Of a stretch of 7,382 nt of DNA, positions 1 through 5,437 are shown one piece after another. The notes below the pieces were generated by a model. That model did no database searches. It was given only the letters and a program-made list of their open reading frames with translations, and was not told the origin of the DNA. The stretch covers positions 1 to 7,382 of the forward strand of contig JAUVTH010000069.1 in NCBI GenBank assembly GCA_030601615.1. The letters run 5' to 3'. A program made the translations under genes and the position numbers. Numbering within the stretch: the first letter of the stretch is position 1; the number at the start of each line of letters is the position of its first letter. Origin of the DNA: Gemmatimonadota bacterium. Its GTDB lineage: Bacteria > Gemmatimonadota > Gemmatimonadetes > Palauibacterales > Palauibacteraceae.

Positions 1-176
1 TCTACCACGACGTCGTAGTAGGATGCCACTCCCTTCCACGGGCAGCGGGACTGCGTGTCGCTCTTCTGAAGGTACGCCGCGGACACCGAGTCGGGTGGGA
101 AGTAGATGTTGCCCTCCACTTCCTCGTACTCGACTGACTCGGCGATCACCGCGTCGTTCCAAATGGCTCTTGCCAC
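1..176 (-). CDS. DUF427 domain protein, N-terminal part (runs off the window edge)
   Basis: The minus strand from a GTG at 176 encodes 58 complete codons and stays open to base 1. The product begins (M)ARAIWNDAVIAES. It then shows the DUF427 hallmarks: EVEGNIYFPP at residues 19-28, then a LQKSDT segment, then CPWKG at 45-49 followed by ASYYDV. A ribosome binding site (AGGAG) lies about 7 bases before the GTG and supports this start. DUF427 proteins are small (about 90-120 residues) soluble beta-rich proteins. Their biochemical role is not established, so none is given. About half of the gene should lie to the left of the window. The gene is divergent from the HTH regulator gene across 214 bases, so the two could share a control region. 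Assignment rests on recognising the motif order; the family is confident, the function unknown. Confidence 0.85.
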   Translation of the reverse strand, partial: MARAIWNDAVIAESVEYEEVEGNIYFPPDSVSAAYLQKSDTQSRCPWKGVASYYDVVV

Positions 177-270
177 TCTTATCTCCTGTTGCTTGGTTCC
201 GGTTTGCGTGCCGGACCGTCCGCCTCCAGCAGTGAACATGTGGGGGGGTCGTTCCGTTCCCTGGCACAAA

Positions 271-286
271 AGTGGGAAAGTGGGAA
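271..286. repeat. Perfect 8-bp tandem repeat (AGTGGGAA x2)
   Basis: AGTGGGAA occurs twice head to tail at 271-278 and 279-286, in the divergent region between the DUF427 and HTH genes. A GTTCC pair (251-260) lies just upstream. It could be a protein-binding site or a chance slippage product; nothing in the sequence decides this. Confidence 0.4.
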
Positions 287-311
287 TTCGTGTAGAGGGT
301 TTGGTGCACTC

Positions 312-331
312 CATTCATATCTGTACGAATG
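312..331. promoter_or_regulatory. Operator-like imperfect palindrome upstream of the HTH gene
   Basis: The arms CATTCATA (312-319) and TACGAATG (324-331) are inverted repeats with one mismatch in eight, separated by TCTG. The site ends two bases before a candidate -35 hexamer. Further half-sites of the form (T/A)AYGAAT occur at 350-356 and 359-365, around the candidate -10. This layout suits a repressor or activator site, and autoregulation by the HTH protein encoded downstream is a reasonable inference. Part of the pattern could reflect the local AT-richness. Confidence 0.4.
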
Positions 332-333
332 CC

Positions 334-361
334 TTGACTTATCAACATCAACGAATAGTAT
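334..361 (+). promoter_or_regulatory. Candidate sigma70-type promoter of the HTH gene
   Basis: TTGACT at 334-339 (five of six to the -35 consensus) and TAGTAT at 356-361 (four of six to the -10) are 16 bases apart. They lie in the most AT-rich stretch of the window. Transcription would start near 368, giving a leader of about 20 bases that holds the GAGGA ribosome binding site (380-384). ATCAAC occurs three times around the promoter (341-346, 347-352, 366-371). Confidence 0.45.
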
Positions 362-390
362 GAATATCAACAACAATACGAGGATCAGCC

Positions 391-822
391 ATGCGTGAGA
401 CACTCGGCGTGCACGAGTTCGCCCGCCTCAGCGGTCGGCACTTCAATACCGTCTATAACTGGATTCGCTCCGGAGCGGTGGCGGGCCGGAAGCAGGACGG
501 AGAGTGGCGGATTCCCACGTCCGAGCTCGACCGAATCCGGAAACGGGCGTCGAGCAAGGATGTTCCATCGGAGGAGCTGCTCGAGTGGTGGTCCCGCGAT
601 TTTGAGCAGACGATGCGACGCCTGGTCAGCCTTTCGACCTGGATGGACCGGCTGGGCAAGCAGGGGTTCTCTCGTCACGGGAACAGCCGCGCACACGTCA
701 TCGCAGAAGCGCGCTCGAGCGAGCTCGCGGACATGGTGACGGAGCTCCGCGATGTGGCGTCTGCTATCGAAACGGCGGAGCGACTCCGGCCCCGGCTGCT
801 GGCACTTCAGCATCGAGCCTGA
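391..822 (+). CDS. MerR/excisionase-type helix-turn-helix DNA-binding protein
   Basis: This 143-residue cytoplasmic protein has an N-terminal winged helix-turn-helix of the MerR/excisionase (HTH_17) kind. Residues about 5-20 (GVHEFARLSGRHFNTVY) form the helix-turn-helix. NWIRSGAVAGRK follows as recognition helix and wing, then a WRIPTSELDRIR strand and helix at 39-50. These features match 'helix-turn-helix domain' proteins that bind DNA through a single small domain. Residues 58-140 are helical, charged and carry no recognised ligand-binding or catalytic motif. They may provide dimerisation or partner binding. The ATG at 391 is preceded by GAGGA six bases upstream. The gene stands alone: it is divergent from the DUF427 gene, and 152 bases separate it from the lipoprotein gene downstream. 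The AT-rich upstream region with an inverted repeat suggests autoregulation. A prophage or plasmid excisionase is a less likely reading, since no integrase or att site is near. The DNA-binding role is fairly sure; the target is unknown. Confidence 0.82.
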   Translation: MRETLGVHEFARLSGRHFNTVYNWIRSGAVAGRKQDGEWRIPTSELDRIRKRASSKDVPSEELLEWWSRDFEQTMRRLVSLSTWMDRLGKQGFSRHGNSRAHVIAEARSSELADMVTELRDVASAIETAERLRPRLLALQHRA

Positions 823-863
823 GCCACGCGGGCCGGGCTCAACTCTCGCTTCCTTCCGAGGAT

Positions 864-892
864 GGAATCAGGCCGTCTGCCCCGGCGTCTAA
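864..892 (+). promoter_or_regulatory. Candidate ECF-sigma-type promoter of the Spy-like lipoprotein gene
   Basis: GGAAT (864-868) is followed after 18 bases by GTCTAA (887-892). The GGAAY -35 and CGTC/GTC -10 pattern is typical of many extracytoplasmic-function sigma factors. The same elements with identical spacing precede the secreted-protein gene at 4747. The leader would be about 75 bases long. No sigma factor gene is in the window, so the assignment is inference. Confidence 0.35.
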
Positions 893-934
893 GGGACAGT
901 CGCGGGGGCAACGAGGTCCCCACGACTACCAAAA

Positions 935-953
935 CGACCGGAGCGCCCGGTCG
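935..953 (+). promoter_or_regulatory. Leader hairpin ahead of the lipoprotein ribosome binding site
   Basis: CGACCGG (935-941) and CCGGTCG (947-953) form a perfect 7-bp stem with a 5-base loop, ending 10 bases before the GGAGG ribosome binding site at 964-968. No T-run follows, so it is not a standard terminator. It might stabilise the leader or be chance in GC-rich DNA. Confidence 0.25.
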
Positions 954-974
954 CGTGCACCACGGAGGTGAAGA

Positions 975-2075
975 ATGCGTTTACGCACGGGAAGAATGGG
1001 TTGGAGCCGCGGCCGGGGCGTCATCGCTGCCGGTCTCGCTATATCACTCGCGGGATTCACAGTCGCGTGTGACAGCTCGCCGACGGACACTCTGAACCAG
1101 AACACGATGGCGGATGCAAGTGAAGCCGACTACTCGATCATTCTCGGTGACCTTACCGAGGGACTCGGTTTGACGGACGAGCAGATCGAGGCCGTGAGGA
1201 ATGTGATGGAGAAGCACCGGGGGCAGGAGCGACAGTCCGGGCAGCTGTGGTACGCCGCGGCGGATCTCCAGAGCATCCTGAACTCGGAACAGATCGTTGC
1301 CGTTCAGGCACGCCAGGAGGAGATGCGAGCCGAAATGAAGGCCCGCCGGGATGGGATGCGCGGACAGTTCGGCGACCAGGCCGGACGTGGAGATCGGGCG
1401 GGACGTGGTGGCCAGTTTGGGCGTGGTGGCGAGTTCGGCGGCCACGGGTCGGGCATGGGGCCGGGCCATGACGGCGTCGGCGTCGGCGGTCTCGACCTGT
1501 CCGACGAGCAGATCGCTGCGCTGGAGCAGATTCGCGAGTCGTTCGCGCCGCAGCGCGACGAAATCCGTGATGGCGTCCGAGACGGGAGCGTCACGCGGGA
1601 CGAGGCACACACACGGATGGAGGAGATCCGCGAGGCGATGCACGAAGCACTCAAGGGGATTCTCACGGACGAGCAGATCGCGGTGCTGGACGAGCACAGG
1701 GCAGAGGCCGAGGTCCGGCGCAAGGGGATGAGGAGCCAGCGCGAGGAAATGAGGAGCCGGTGGGAGGAGCGGCATCAGGCGGGACAGGACGCGATGGTCG
1801 ACGCTCTCGAGCTCACGGCGGATCAGCAGGCCGCCATCGAGACCCTCAGGGAGGGGTTCAGAGGCCAGGGACGGCCGTCTCCCGAGGAAGCCGAGGCCCG
1901 GCGAGAGGCGCACCACCAGGCGTTGCTCGACATCCTCGACGACGACCAGGAGGAAATCTGGGTCCTGCACGGCTCGCTGTCGCAGCTGTTCGCCCGCCAC
2001 CAGGCTCGCAGCCGGGCGCGTGACGGGTCAGGCGGCGAAGGTCGCCAGGGAAGGCGCGGATCCGGCAGGCGGTAA
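975..2075 (+). CDS. Exported lipoprotein with three Spy/CpxP-like (LTxxQ) modules
   Basis: The 366-residue product has an arginine-rich start, a hydrophobic segment at about 16-30 and a lipobox-like TVAC ending at Cys32, so it is predicted to be a lipid-anchored envelope protein. Three modules follow, each with two LTxxQ-like motifs. Module 1 (64-125) has GLTDEQI and ILNSEQI; module 2 (173-253) has LDLSDEQI and ILTDEQI; module 3 (278-339) has LELTADQ and ILDDDQ. Between motifs lie long charged helices rich in E, R, M and Q. Paired LTxxQ motifs are the hallmark of Spy, CpxP and related periplasmic chaperones or stress and metal sensors, which usually carry one such module in about 150-170 residues. 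A glycine-rich linker (129-172) joins modules 1 and 2, and the C-terminus (343-366) is basic and disordered. GGAGG at 964-968 fixes the ATG start. A chaperone or stress-protection role is inferred from the family only. The lipobox has Thr at -3, slightly off consensus. Confidence 0.85.
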   Translation: MRLRTGRMGWSRGRGVIAAGLAISLAGFTVACDSSPTDTLNQNTMADASEADYSIILGDLTEGLGLTDEQIEAVRNVMEKHRGQERQSGQLWYAAADLQSILNSEQIVAVQARQEEMRAEMKARRDGMRGQFGDQAGRGDRAGRGGQFGRGGEFGGHGSGMGPGHDGVGVGGLDLSDEQIAALEQIRESFAPQRDEIRDGVRDGSVTRDEAHTRMEEIREAMHEALKGILTDEQIAVLDEHRAEAEVRRKGMRSQREEMRSRWEERHQAGQDAMVDALELTADQQAAIETLREGFRGQGRPSPEEAEARREAHHQALLDILDDDQEEIWVLHGSLSQLFARHQARSRARDGSGGEGRQGRRGSGRR

Positions 2076-2107
2076 GCGATTCCGGCAGGTAGCAACCCGT
2101 TGAACGC

Positions 2108-2140
2108 AGCGGGCGGAGGTCGAGAGACCCCGCCCGCTTT
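2108..2140 (+). terminator. Intrinsic terminator after the Spy-like lipoprotein gene
   Basis: AGCGGGCG (2108-2115) pairs with CGCCCGCT (2131-2138). The stem continues inward with one G-C pair, a single bulged A, and GGTC/GACC closing a GAGA loop (a GNRA tetraloop). A short T-run (2138-2140) follows. It begins 32 bases after the stop codon. The T-run is weak, so termination may be partial. The reverse strand has no T-run after the stem, so it points to the plus-strand gene. Confidence 0.65.
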
Positions 2141-2170
2141 GCCATCCGGGTCAGTGGGAAGCCCTCCTGC

Positions 2171-2201
2171 GCCTATGGAGCCTACGGAGCCTACGGAGCC
2201 T
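2171..2201. repeat. 9-bp tandem repeat (GCCTACGGA) covering the serine hydrolase stop codon
   Basis: Units are at 2171-2179 (GCCTATGGA, one change), 2180-2188 and 2189-2197, plus a partial GCCT at 2198-2201. Read on the minus strand in the frame of the hydrolase gene, each unit encodes Ala-Pro-stop, giving TAG at 2193-2191, 2184-2182 and 2175-2173. The repeat has a length that is a multiple of three, so copy number changes leave the protein end unchanged. Confidence 0.8.
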
Positions 2202-3354
2202 GGGACGCCTCGAAGCGCTCGCGAAGAGCCGAGACCGCTGCGTCCGTGGCCTGGAAGCCCCTGTCCTCTCCCGCGTTCGTGACGGCGAGCATGCCGAAGT
2301 CGAGCACGGGTGCCAGCCACACATTGGCATACCACAGGAAGTTGCTGCCCTCGTGTTGGAGCGCGATCCCACCGGCCCACCCGCGGACCGCGAGTCCCCA
2401 GCCGAGCGCGTAAGCCGTGTCCGGTGCGCGTTCGTGCAGGCGCTGGAACGTCTCCGCGCTGACGAGGCCGTCAACGCCCCGCTCCCCCGCGATGTGCTGG
2501 GCCGCGTAGCGGGCGAAGTCGGTCAGGGTGAGATGGACCGTTCCGGCAGGGCCTACGGCGGCCGGATTGTCGGCACCCGGTCCCGGCTCGACCGGCGTGT
2601 AGCTGCCCGCCTGCAGGGAGTGGCCCCAGGGCTCGGCCACGCTGCCAGGCGATCCCGGGGCCCCGAACCCGGCGCTCGTCATGCCGAGCGGCGTGAACAC
2701 GCGGGACACCATCAAGTTCTCCCACTGTGCGTCCATCACCTGCTCGATCATGGCGCCCGCAACGATGTAGCCGCCGTTGCTGTACAGGAATTCACCCCGC
2801 GGCGCGGCGGCCTGCGTCTGCATCAGCTCCATCGCCCAGGCCAGCCGCTGATCGGGCAGCGCATCGTTGTGCGGCAGGTTGTCCCACCAGGCCGTGTTCG
2901 TGACGTCGTCCGTCAGGCCGGACGTATGCGACAGCAGCTCCTCGAGACGGACGTCGTGGAATTCCTCTCGAATCAGGGGAACGAGGCCCGAGAGGCCCTC
3001 GGCTACCGTCGTCGTCCACTCGAGGTGGCCCTCTTCCACCAGTACGGCCGCCAGCGTTGCGGTCAGCGACTTGGTGAGGGATCCGATGTGCCACAGGTCC
3101 TGGGCAGTCACCGGTTCGCTCGAGGTCAGCGACCTGCGGCCCACCGCGGCGACCTCGACCACCTGGCCTTCGTGGATGAGAATGGCGCCGAGGGCAGGAA
3201 CCTGCCAGGCGGCGCGTATCGGCTCGAGGACACCCGCCAGGTTGCCATCGCCCGCCACGCCGACGTCGTCGGGTAGCTCGGGCGCGCTGAACGGATCGTC
3301 TGAGCCGCACGCGGCCAGCAGGAGGACGGACAGTATGTAGAAGAATCTGAGCAT
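2191..3354 (-). CDS. Serine hydrolase lipoprotein, class C beta-lactamase/esterase superfamily
   Basis: The 387-residue product (from the ATG at 3354) starts with a hydrophobic signal ending in the lipobox LAAC (Cys16), so it should be a lipid-anchored envelope enzyme. The fold motifs appear in order. GSLTK carries the nucleophile Ser92 and Lys95 (SxxK). LLSHTSGL lies near 140-147. YSN at 191-193 supplies the catalytic Tyr. HEG at 334-336 stands where class C enzymes have KTG. HxG is common in esterases and peptidases of this superfamily, so antibiotic hydrolysis is not implied. Likely activities are D-aminopeptidase, carboxypeptidase or esterase; the substrate cannot be read from sequence. 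Length and motif spacing are normal and the active site looks intact. An upstream in-frame GTG at 3369 would add five residues but lacks a convincing ribosome binding site; the site before the ATG (GCGGAA) is also weak. The gene converges on the Spy-like lipoprotein gene and is divergent from the small membrane protein gene. Confidence 0.9.
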   Translation of the reverse strand: MLRFFYILSVLLLAACGSDDPFSAPELPDDVGVAGDGNLAGVLEPIRAAWQVPALGAILIHEGQVVEVAAVGRRSLTSSEPVTAQDLWHIGSLTKSLTATLAAVLVEEGHLEWTTTVAEGLSGLVPLIREEFHDVRLEELLSHTSGLTDDVTNTAWWDNLPHNDALPDQRLAWAMELMQTQAAAPRGEFLYSNGGYIVAGAMIEQVMDAQWENLMVSRVFTPLGMTSAGFGAPGSPGSVAEPWGHSLQAGSYTPVEPGPGADNPAAVGPAGTVHLTLTDFARYAAQHIAGERGVDGLVSAETFQRLHERAPDTAYALGWGLAVRGWAGGIALQHEGSNFLWYANVWLAPVLDFGMLAVTNAGEDRGFQATDAAVSALRERFEASQAP

Positions 3355-3537
3355 GAGGTTCCGCTGCACCCCGGGTGCGTTGATCGGGATCGAAGCCGCG
3401 CCACCCGTGGCTCGGCCGGGCTACGGAGAGAACCCGCCACCGGTCGCCTGGTTCCAAACCGCCGGTCTGGAGCGTCCTCCCTGCCGACGCTAGGTTTCGC
3501 TTTGCAGCTCGACTGGGATTCGACCGGAGGACGGCTC

Positions 3538-3963
3538 ATGCGAACTTGGATTCGGTGGACGACGGGATTAGCCGGCCTGCTGATCACGGGGATCGGTCTC
3601 GTCGCCACGTGGAACGTGCTCTCCCCGGGGATGGAGGGCGCTCCCCCGAGCTTCGACGGTTGGATGTTCGAGGGACCGGCCCTGGTGACCTTCGGACTGC
3701 TGCTTCTCTGGACGGTGAAGAGCGGTGGCGATACGGGAGCAATGCTGGACCGACGCGCCCCCGTCTTCCTGCTGCAGATCGGCCTCTCCTTCCTGGTGCT
3801 TCCCGCCGCGACGTGGATCTGGAAGACGACCTCCGGCACCGAGGTGGCCACTTACGCGTGGACGTTCACAGTGTTCGCTCTCGGCGTGCCCGGCGTCGCT
3901 CTCGCTCTCACGGGTGCGGCGCTATGGCTATGGCGTGCGCTGCGGGAGAAGGATACGGACTGA
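3538..3963 (+). CDS. Small four-helix integral membrane protein, function unknown
   Basis: The 141-residue product is very hydrophobic, with four predicted membrane helices at about 7-26, 46-61, 75-95 and 107-133, and a short charged tail (REKDTD). Both ends are predicted to be cytoplasmic, with arginines at 2 and 6 and a basic RALREK end. I recognise no family motif, catalytic residue or binding site. The start is well supported: CGGAGG (3525-3530) lies seven bases before the ATG at 3538. An upstream in-frame TTG at 3502 is less likely. The gene is divergent from the serine hydrolase and converges, with only 10 bases between stop codons, on the zinc ribbon-SH3 gene. Codon use and GC content look like the neighbours, and the ribosome binding site favours a real gene. 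Confidence 0.75.
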   Translation: MRTWIRWTTGLAGLLITGIGLVATWNVLSPGMEGAPPSFDGWMFEGPALVTFGLLLLWTVKSGGDTGAMLDRRAPVFLLQIGLSFLVLPAATWIWKTTSGTEVATYAWTFTVFALGVPGVALALTGAALWLWRALREKDTD

Positions 3964-3973
3964 GGCAGCCCTG

Positions 3974-4570
3974 CTAAGGGAGGATTCGGACCAGCGGCAG
4001 CTGAACGTCGGGCGGTGGCTCGTTCTTCAGAAGGCGCCCGAACACGTAGCCGAGCGCGGTCTCCTCGATTCTCTCGTTTGCGGTGGGCGGGAACACGGCG
4101 TACCACCCGGCGCCGGCGAAGTCCACGCGCACGCTGTCACCCGGCTCGAGTCGTCCGACGATCTCGCTTTCCGTCGTCCGATCGGCTCGCAAGCGGGAAG
4201 TCACGTGTACCCATCGGACCTCTCCCCAGTCCTGGTGCACGGCCTCGCCCGCCGGAACGAGTCCCAGGCTCGCGCGGAGTCCGGACAATCCCAACGGGCC
4301 GCCCACTCCGAGAACCGTGGTGGTGATCGCGGCCACCATGAAAACGCCCAGAAAGATGCGGACTTCGGCAAACTTGTTGCCGGATGCGGCACGGACTTTC
4401 GCAACATGCACAGCTTCATCCTCTGCCTTGCGAGGACGTGCCTGAAAGTCGCAAGTGTCGCAGTATCTTCGACCTGGCGCAGCTGGGCGCCCACAAATCG
4501 GGCATGCCGCCGTACTCAAATCCGATTGCCTCCGCTGTGGTTGGCGTTTCGGCTGCCCGATTTCGTGCAT
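3974..4570 (-). CDS. Zinc ribbon, single membrane helix and SH3-like domain protein
   Basis: This 198-residue protein has three parts. Residues 23-40 form a zinc ribbon (CPICGRP, then YCDTC; Cys 23, 26, 37, 40). Residues about 71-91 form one membrane helix (IFLGVFMVAAITTTVLGVG). Residues about 118-182 resemble a bacterial SH3 (SH3b) domain: RLRADRTTESEIVGRL, then PGDSVRVD, GWYAVF and GYVFGRLL. Basic residues before the helix put the zinc ribbon in the cytoplasm and the SH3-like part outside. SH3b domains often bind peptidoglycan or proteins, so an envelope-linked sensor or scaffold is possible, but this is inference. GAGGGG lies eight bases before the ATG and supports the start. The gene ends 10 bases from the convergent membrane protein gene with no clear terminator between. 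A wide intergenic region separates it from the divergent secreted-protein gene. I know no named gene with this layout. Confidence 0.8.
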   Translation of the reverse strand: MHEIGQPKRQPQRRQSDLSTAACPICGRPAAPGRRYCDTCDFQARPRKAEDEAVHVAKVRAASGNKFAEVRIFLGVFMVAAITTTVLGVGGPLGLSGLRASLGLVPAGEAVHQDWGEVRWVHVTSRLRADRTTESEIVGRLEPGDSVRVDFAGAGWYAVFPPTANERIEETALGYVFGRLLKNEPPPDVQLPLVRILP

Positions 4571-4676
4571 ATCCCGTGCCCCTCGGGTGCCTCGCGAATG
4601 GAATCATGCGCTGACCGCTGAGATGAGCGCTGTGAAGCCGTCGAATCGAAGAGAGATCACGTCCTGGGCGTCCCGG

Positions 4677-4705
4677 GGAATGTTCCGACCGCTGTCCCGG
4701 TCTTA
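4677..4705 (+). promoter_or_regulatory. Candidate ECF-sigma-type promoter of the secreted-protein gene
   Basis: GGAAT (4677-4681) and GTCTTA (4700-4705) are 18 bases apart, the same elements and spacing as at 864-892. Transcription would start near 4712, giving a leader of about 35 bases with the AGGGAGA ribosome binding site (4734-4740). The -35 element is half of the palindrome GGAA-TG-TTCC, so a -35-like GGAAC also points toward the minus-strand gene. Confidence 0.35.
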
Positions 4706-4746
4706 CTCTCAACCGCGTGACACCATCCGAACCAGGGAGAGACGTG

Positions 4747-5346
4747 ATGGGGAGAGTCGTTACCCGCGGAGTTGTCGTAAGTGCGATGCTGATCGCGAGC
4801 ATTGGAGTGGGGCGGATTGCTGCCCAGGATGTGGTGGGTGACAAGCCTGCGACTGACGGGCTCGTCGGCCAATGGGCCCTGAACCGGGCACTCAGCGACG
4901 ACCCGGCCGACCAGATGCGGAGCATGCGGGGCGCGATGCCTTCCGGGCGGCCGAGTGGCAGGCGTGCCGGAGGCCGCAGTCCGGAGCAGATGCGCTCAGG
5001 GATGGACGCGGTCCGGCGAGCCGCCGAGAGTTTCACGATCCGCCAGGACGACTCGACTGTGGTGATCGCCTACTCGGAGCGCATCCTGACATTGTTCACC
5101 GACCGGCGGAAGCAGAAGGAAGTGGTCGGTGACGATGTCGAGATCGAATACCGGGCGTGGTGGGAGGGCGGAAAGCTCCTGATCGAGCGGAAGCTGGACG
5201 AGGGCCTCACGCTGACCGAGGAGTACTCCGCGCACGCCGGGACCGGGCGTCTGCACGTGCTCACGCGGCTCGAAGGAGATCGCCTTCCGCGGACGATCGC
5301 GTTCGTGCGAGTGTACGACCCGGCGAAGGACACGCCCGAGGGCTGA
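4747..5346 (+). CDS. Secreted beta-rich protein of unknown function
   Basis: The 199-residue product has a signal peptide: arginines at 3 and 7, a hydrophobic core at about 9-22, and a likely cleavage site after IAA (residue 26), so it is exported rather than lipidated. After it comes GLVGQWALNRALSDDP (38-53), a 'G-W-LN-LS' opening shared by many uncharacterised secreted proteins of Gemmatimonadota and Acidobacteriota. A basic, low-complexity stretch (57-90) follows, then about eight alternating beta strands (96-190; for example STVVIAY, RILTLFT, RAWWEGGKLLIER, RLHVLTRL). The pattern suggests a small lipocalin-like barrel, which is inference. I see no catalytic motif. AGGGAGA six bases before the ATG at 4747 supports this start; in-frame GTG codons at 4744 and 4717 are less likely. 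The gene is divergent from the zinc ribbon-SH3 gene and converges on the permease gene. Its function is not known. Confidence 0.82.
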   Translation: MGRVVTRGVVVSAMLIASIGVGRIAAQDVVGDKPATDGLVGQWALNRALSDDPADQMRSMRGAMPSGRPSGRRAGGRSPEQMRSGMDAVRRAAESFTIRQDDSTVVIAYSERILTLFTDRRKQKEVVGDDVEIEYRAWWEGGKLLIERKLDEGLTLTEEYSAHAGTGRLHVLTRLEGDRLPRTIAFVRVYDPAKDTPEG

Positions 5347-5351
5347 CGAAC

Positions 5352-5394
5352 TGAGAGCGGCACCCGGAGCACGTGGCTTCGGGTGCCGCTCTCA
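5352..5394. terminator. Long hairpin between convergent genes, likely bidirectional terminator
   Basis: TGAGAGCGGCACCCG (5352-5366) is perfectly complementary to 5380-5394. The stem continues with a G-U pair and AGC/GCT to give 19 bp, closed by a 5-base loop (ACGTG, 5371-5375). It begins five bases after the secreted-protein stop and ends 43 bases from the permease stop. No T-run follows on either strand, so release may be T-run independent, or the hairpin may instead protect the 3' ends from decay. Confidence 0.6.
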
Positions 5395-5410
5395 CCGGCC
5401 GGCCGGCCGG
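5395..5410. repeat. (CCGG)4 tetranucleotide tract
   Basis: Four CCGG units abut the long hairpin, forming a 16-bp self-complementary run. It lies in non-coding DNA between two convergent stops. It could vary in copy number by slippage, or extend the RNA structure at the permease 3' end. Confidence 0.7.
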
Positions 5411-5437
5411 GAGGAATCACGGTCTCGAGCGCGTCGA

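Noticed and set aside
194..217. Inverted repeat (TCCGG/CCGGA) in the DUF427 leader
   Set aside because: Short arms in GC-rich DNA with no promoter element near; could be chance.
385..813. Minus-strand open frame opposite the HTH gene
   Set aside because: The plus strand encodes a clear helix-turn-helix with a good ribosome binding site; the antisense product has no recognisable feature.
821..840. Possible terminator after the HTH gene (GAGCC/GGCTC)
   Set aside because: Only 5-bp arms around a 10-base loop and no T-run follow; too weak to call.
1044..2000. Long minus-strand open frame (318 codons) antisense to the Spy-like lipoprotein gene
   Set aside because: It lies fully inside a well supported gene with ribosome binding site, signal peptide and repeats. 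Its product has no recognisable domain, and GC-rich codon use makes long antisense frames common.
2353..3276. Plus-strand open frame (307 codons) opposite the serine hydrolase
   Set aside because: The hydrolase has all catalytic motifs in order on the minus strand. The plus-strand product is rich in H, R and G with no motif, as expected for a shadow frame.
2191..3354. Antibiotic-resistance (AmpC) beta-lactamase
   Set aside because: The enzyme has HEG in place of KTG and a lipoprotein signal, which fit the broader esterase/peptidase members of this superfamily rather than a true AmpC.
3725..4621. Plus-strand open frame (298 codons) spanning the membrane protein and zinc ribbon genes
   Set aside because: It crosses two genes with good starts on both strands and its translation shows no domain or sensible start.
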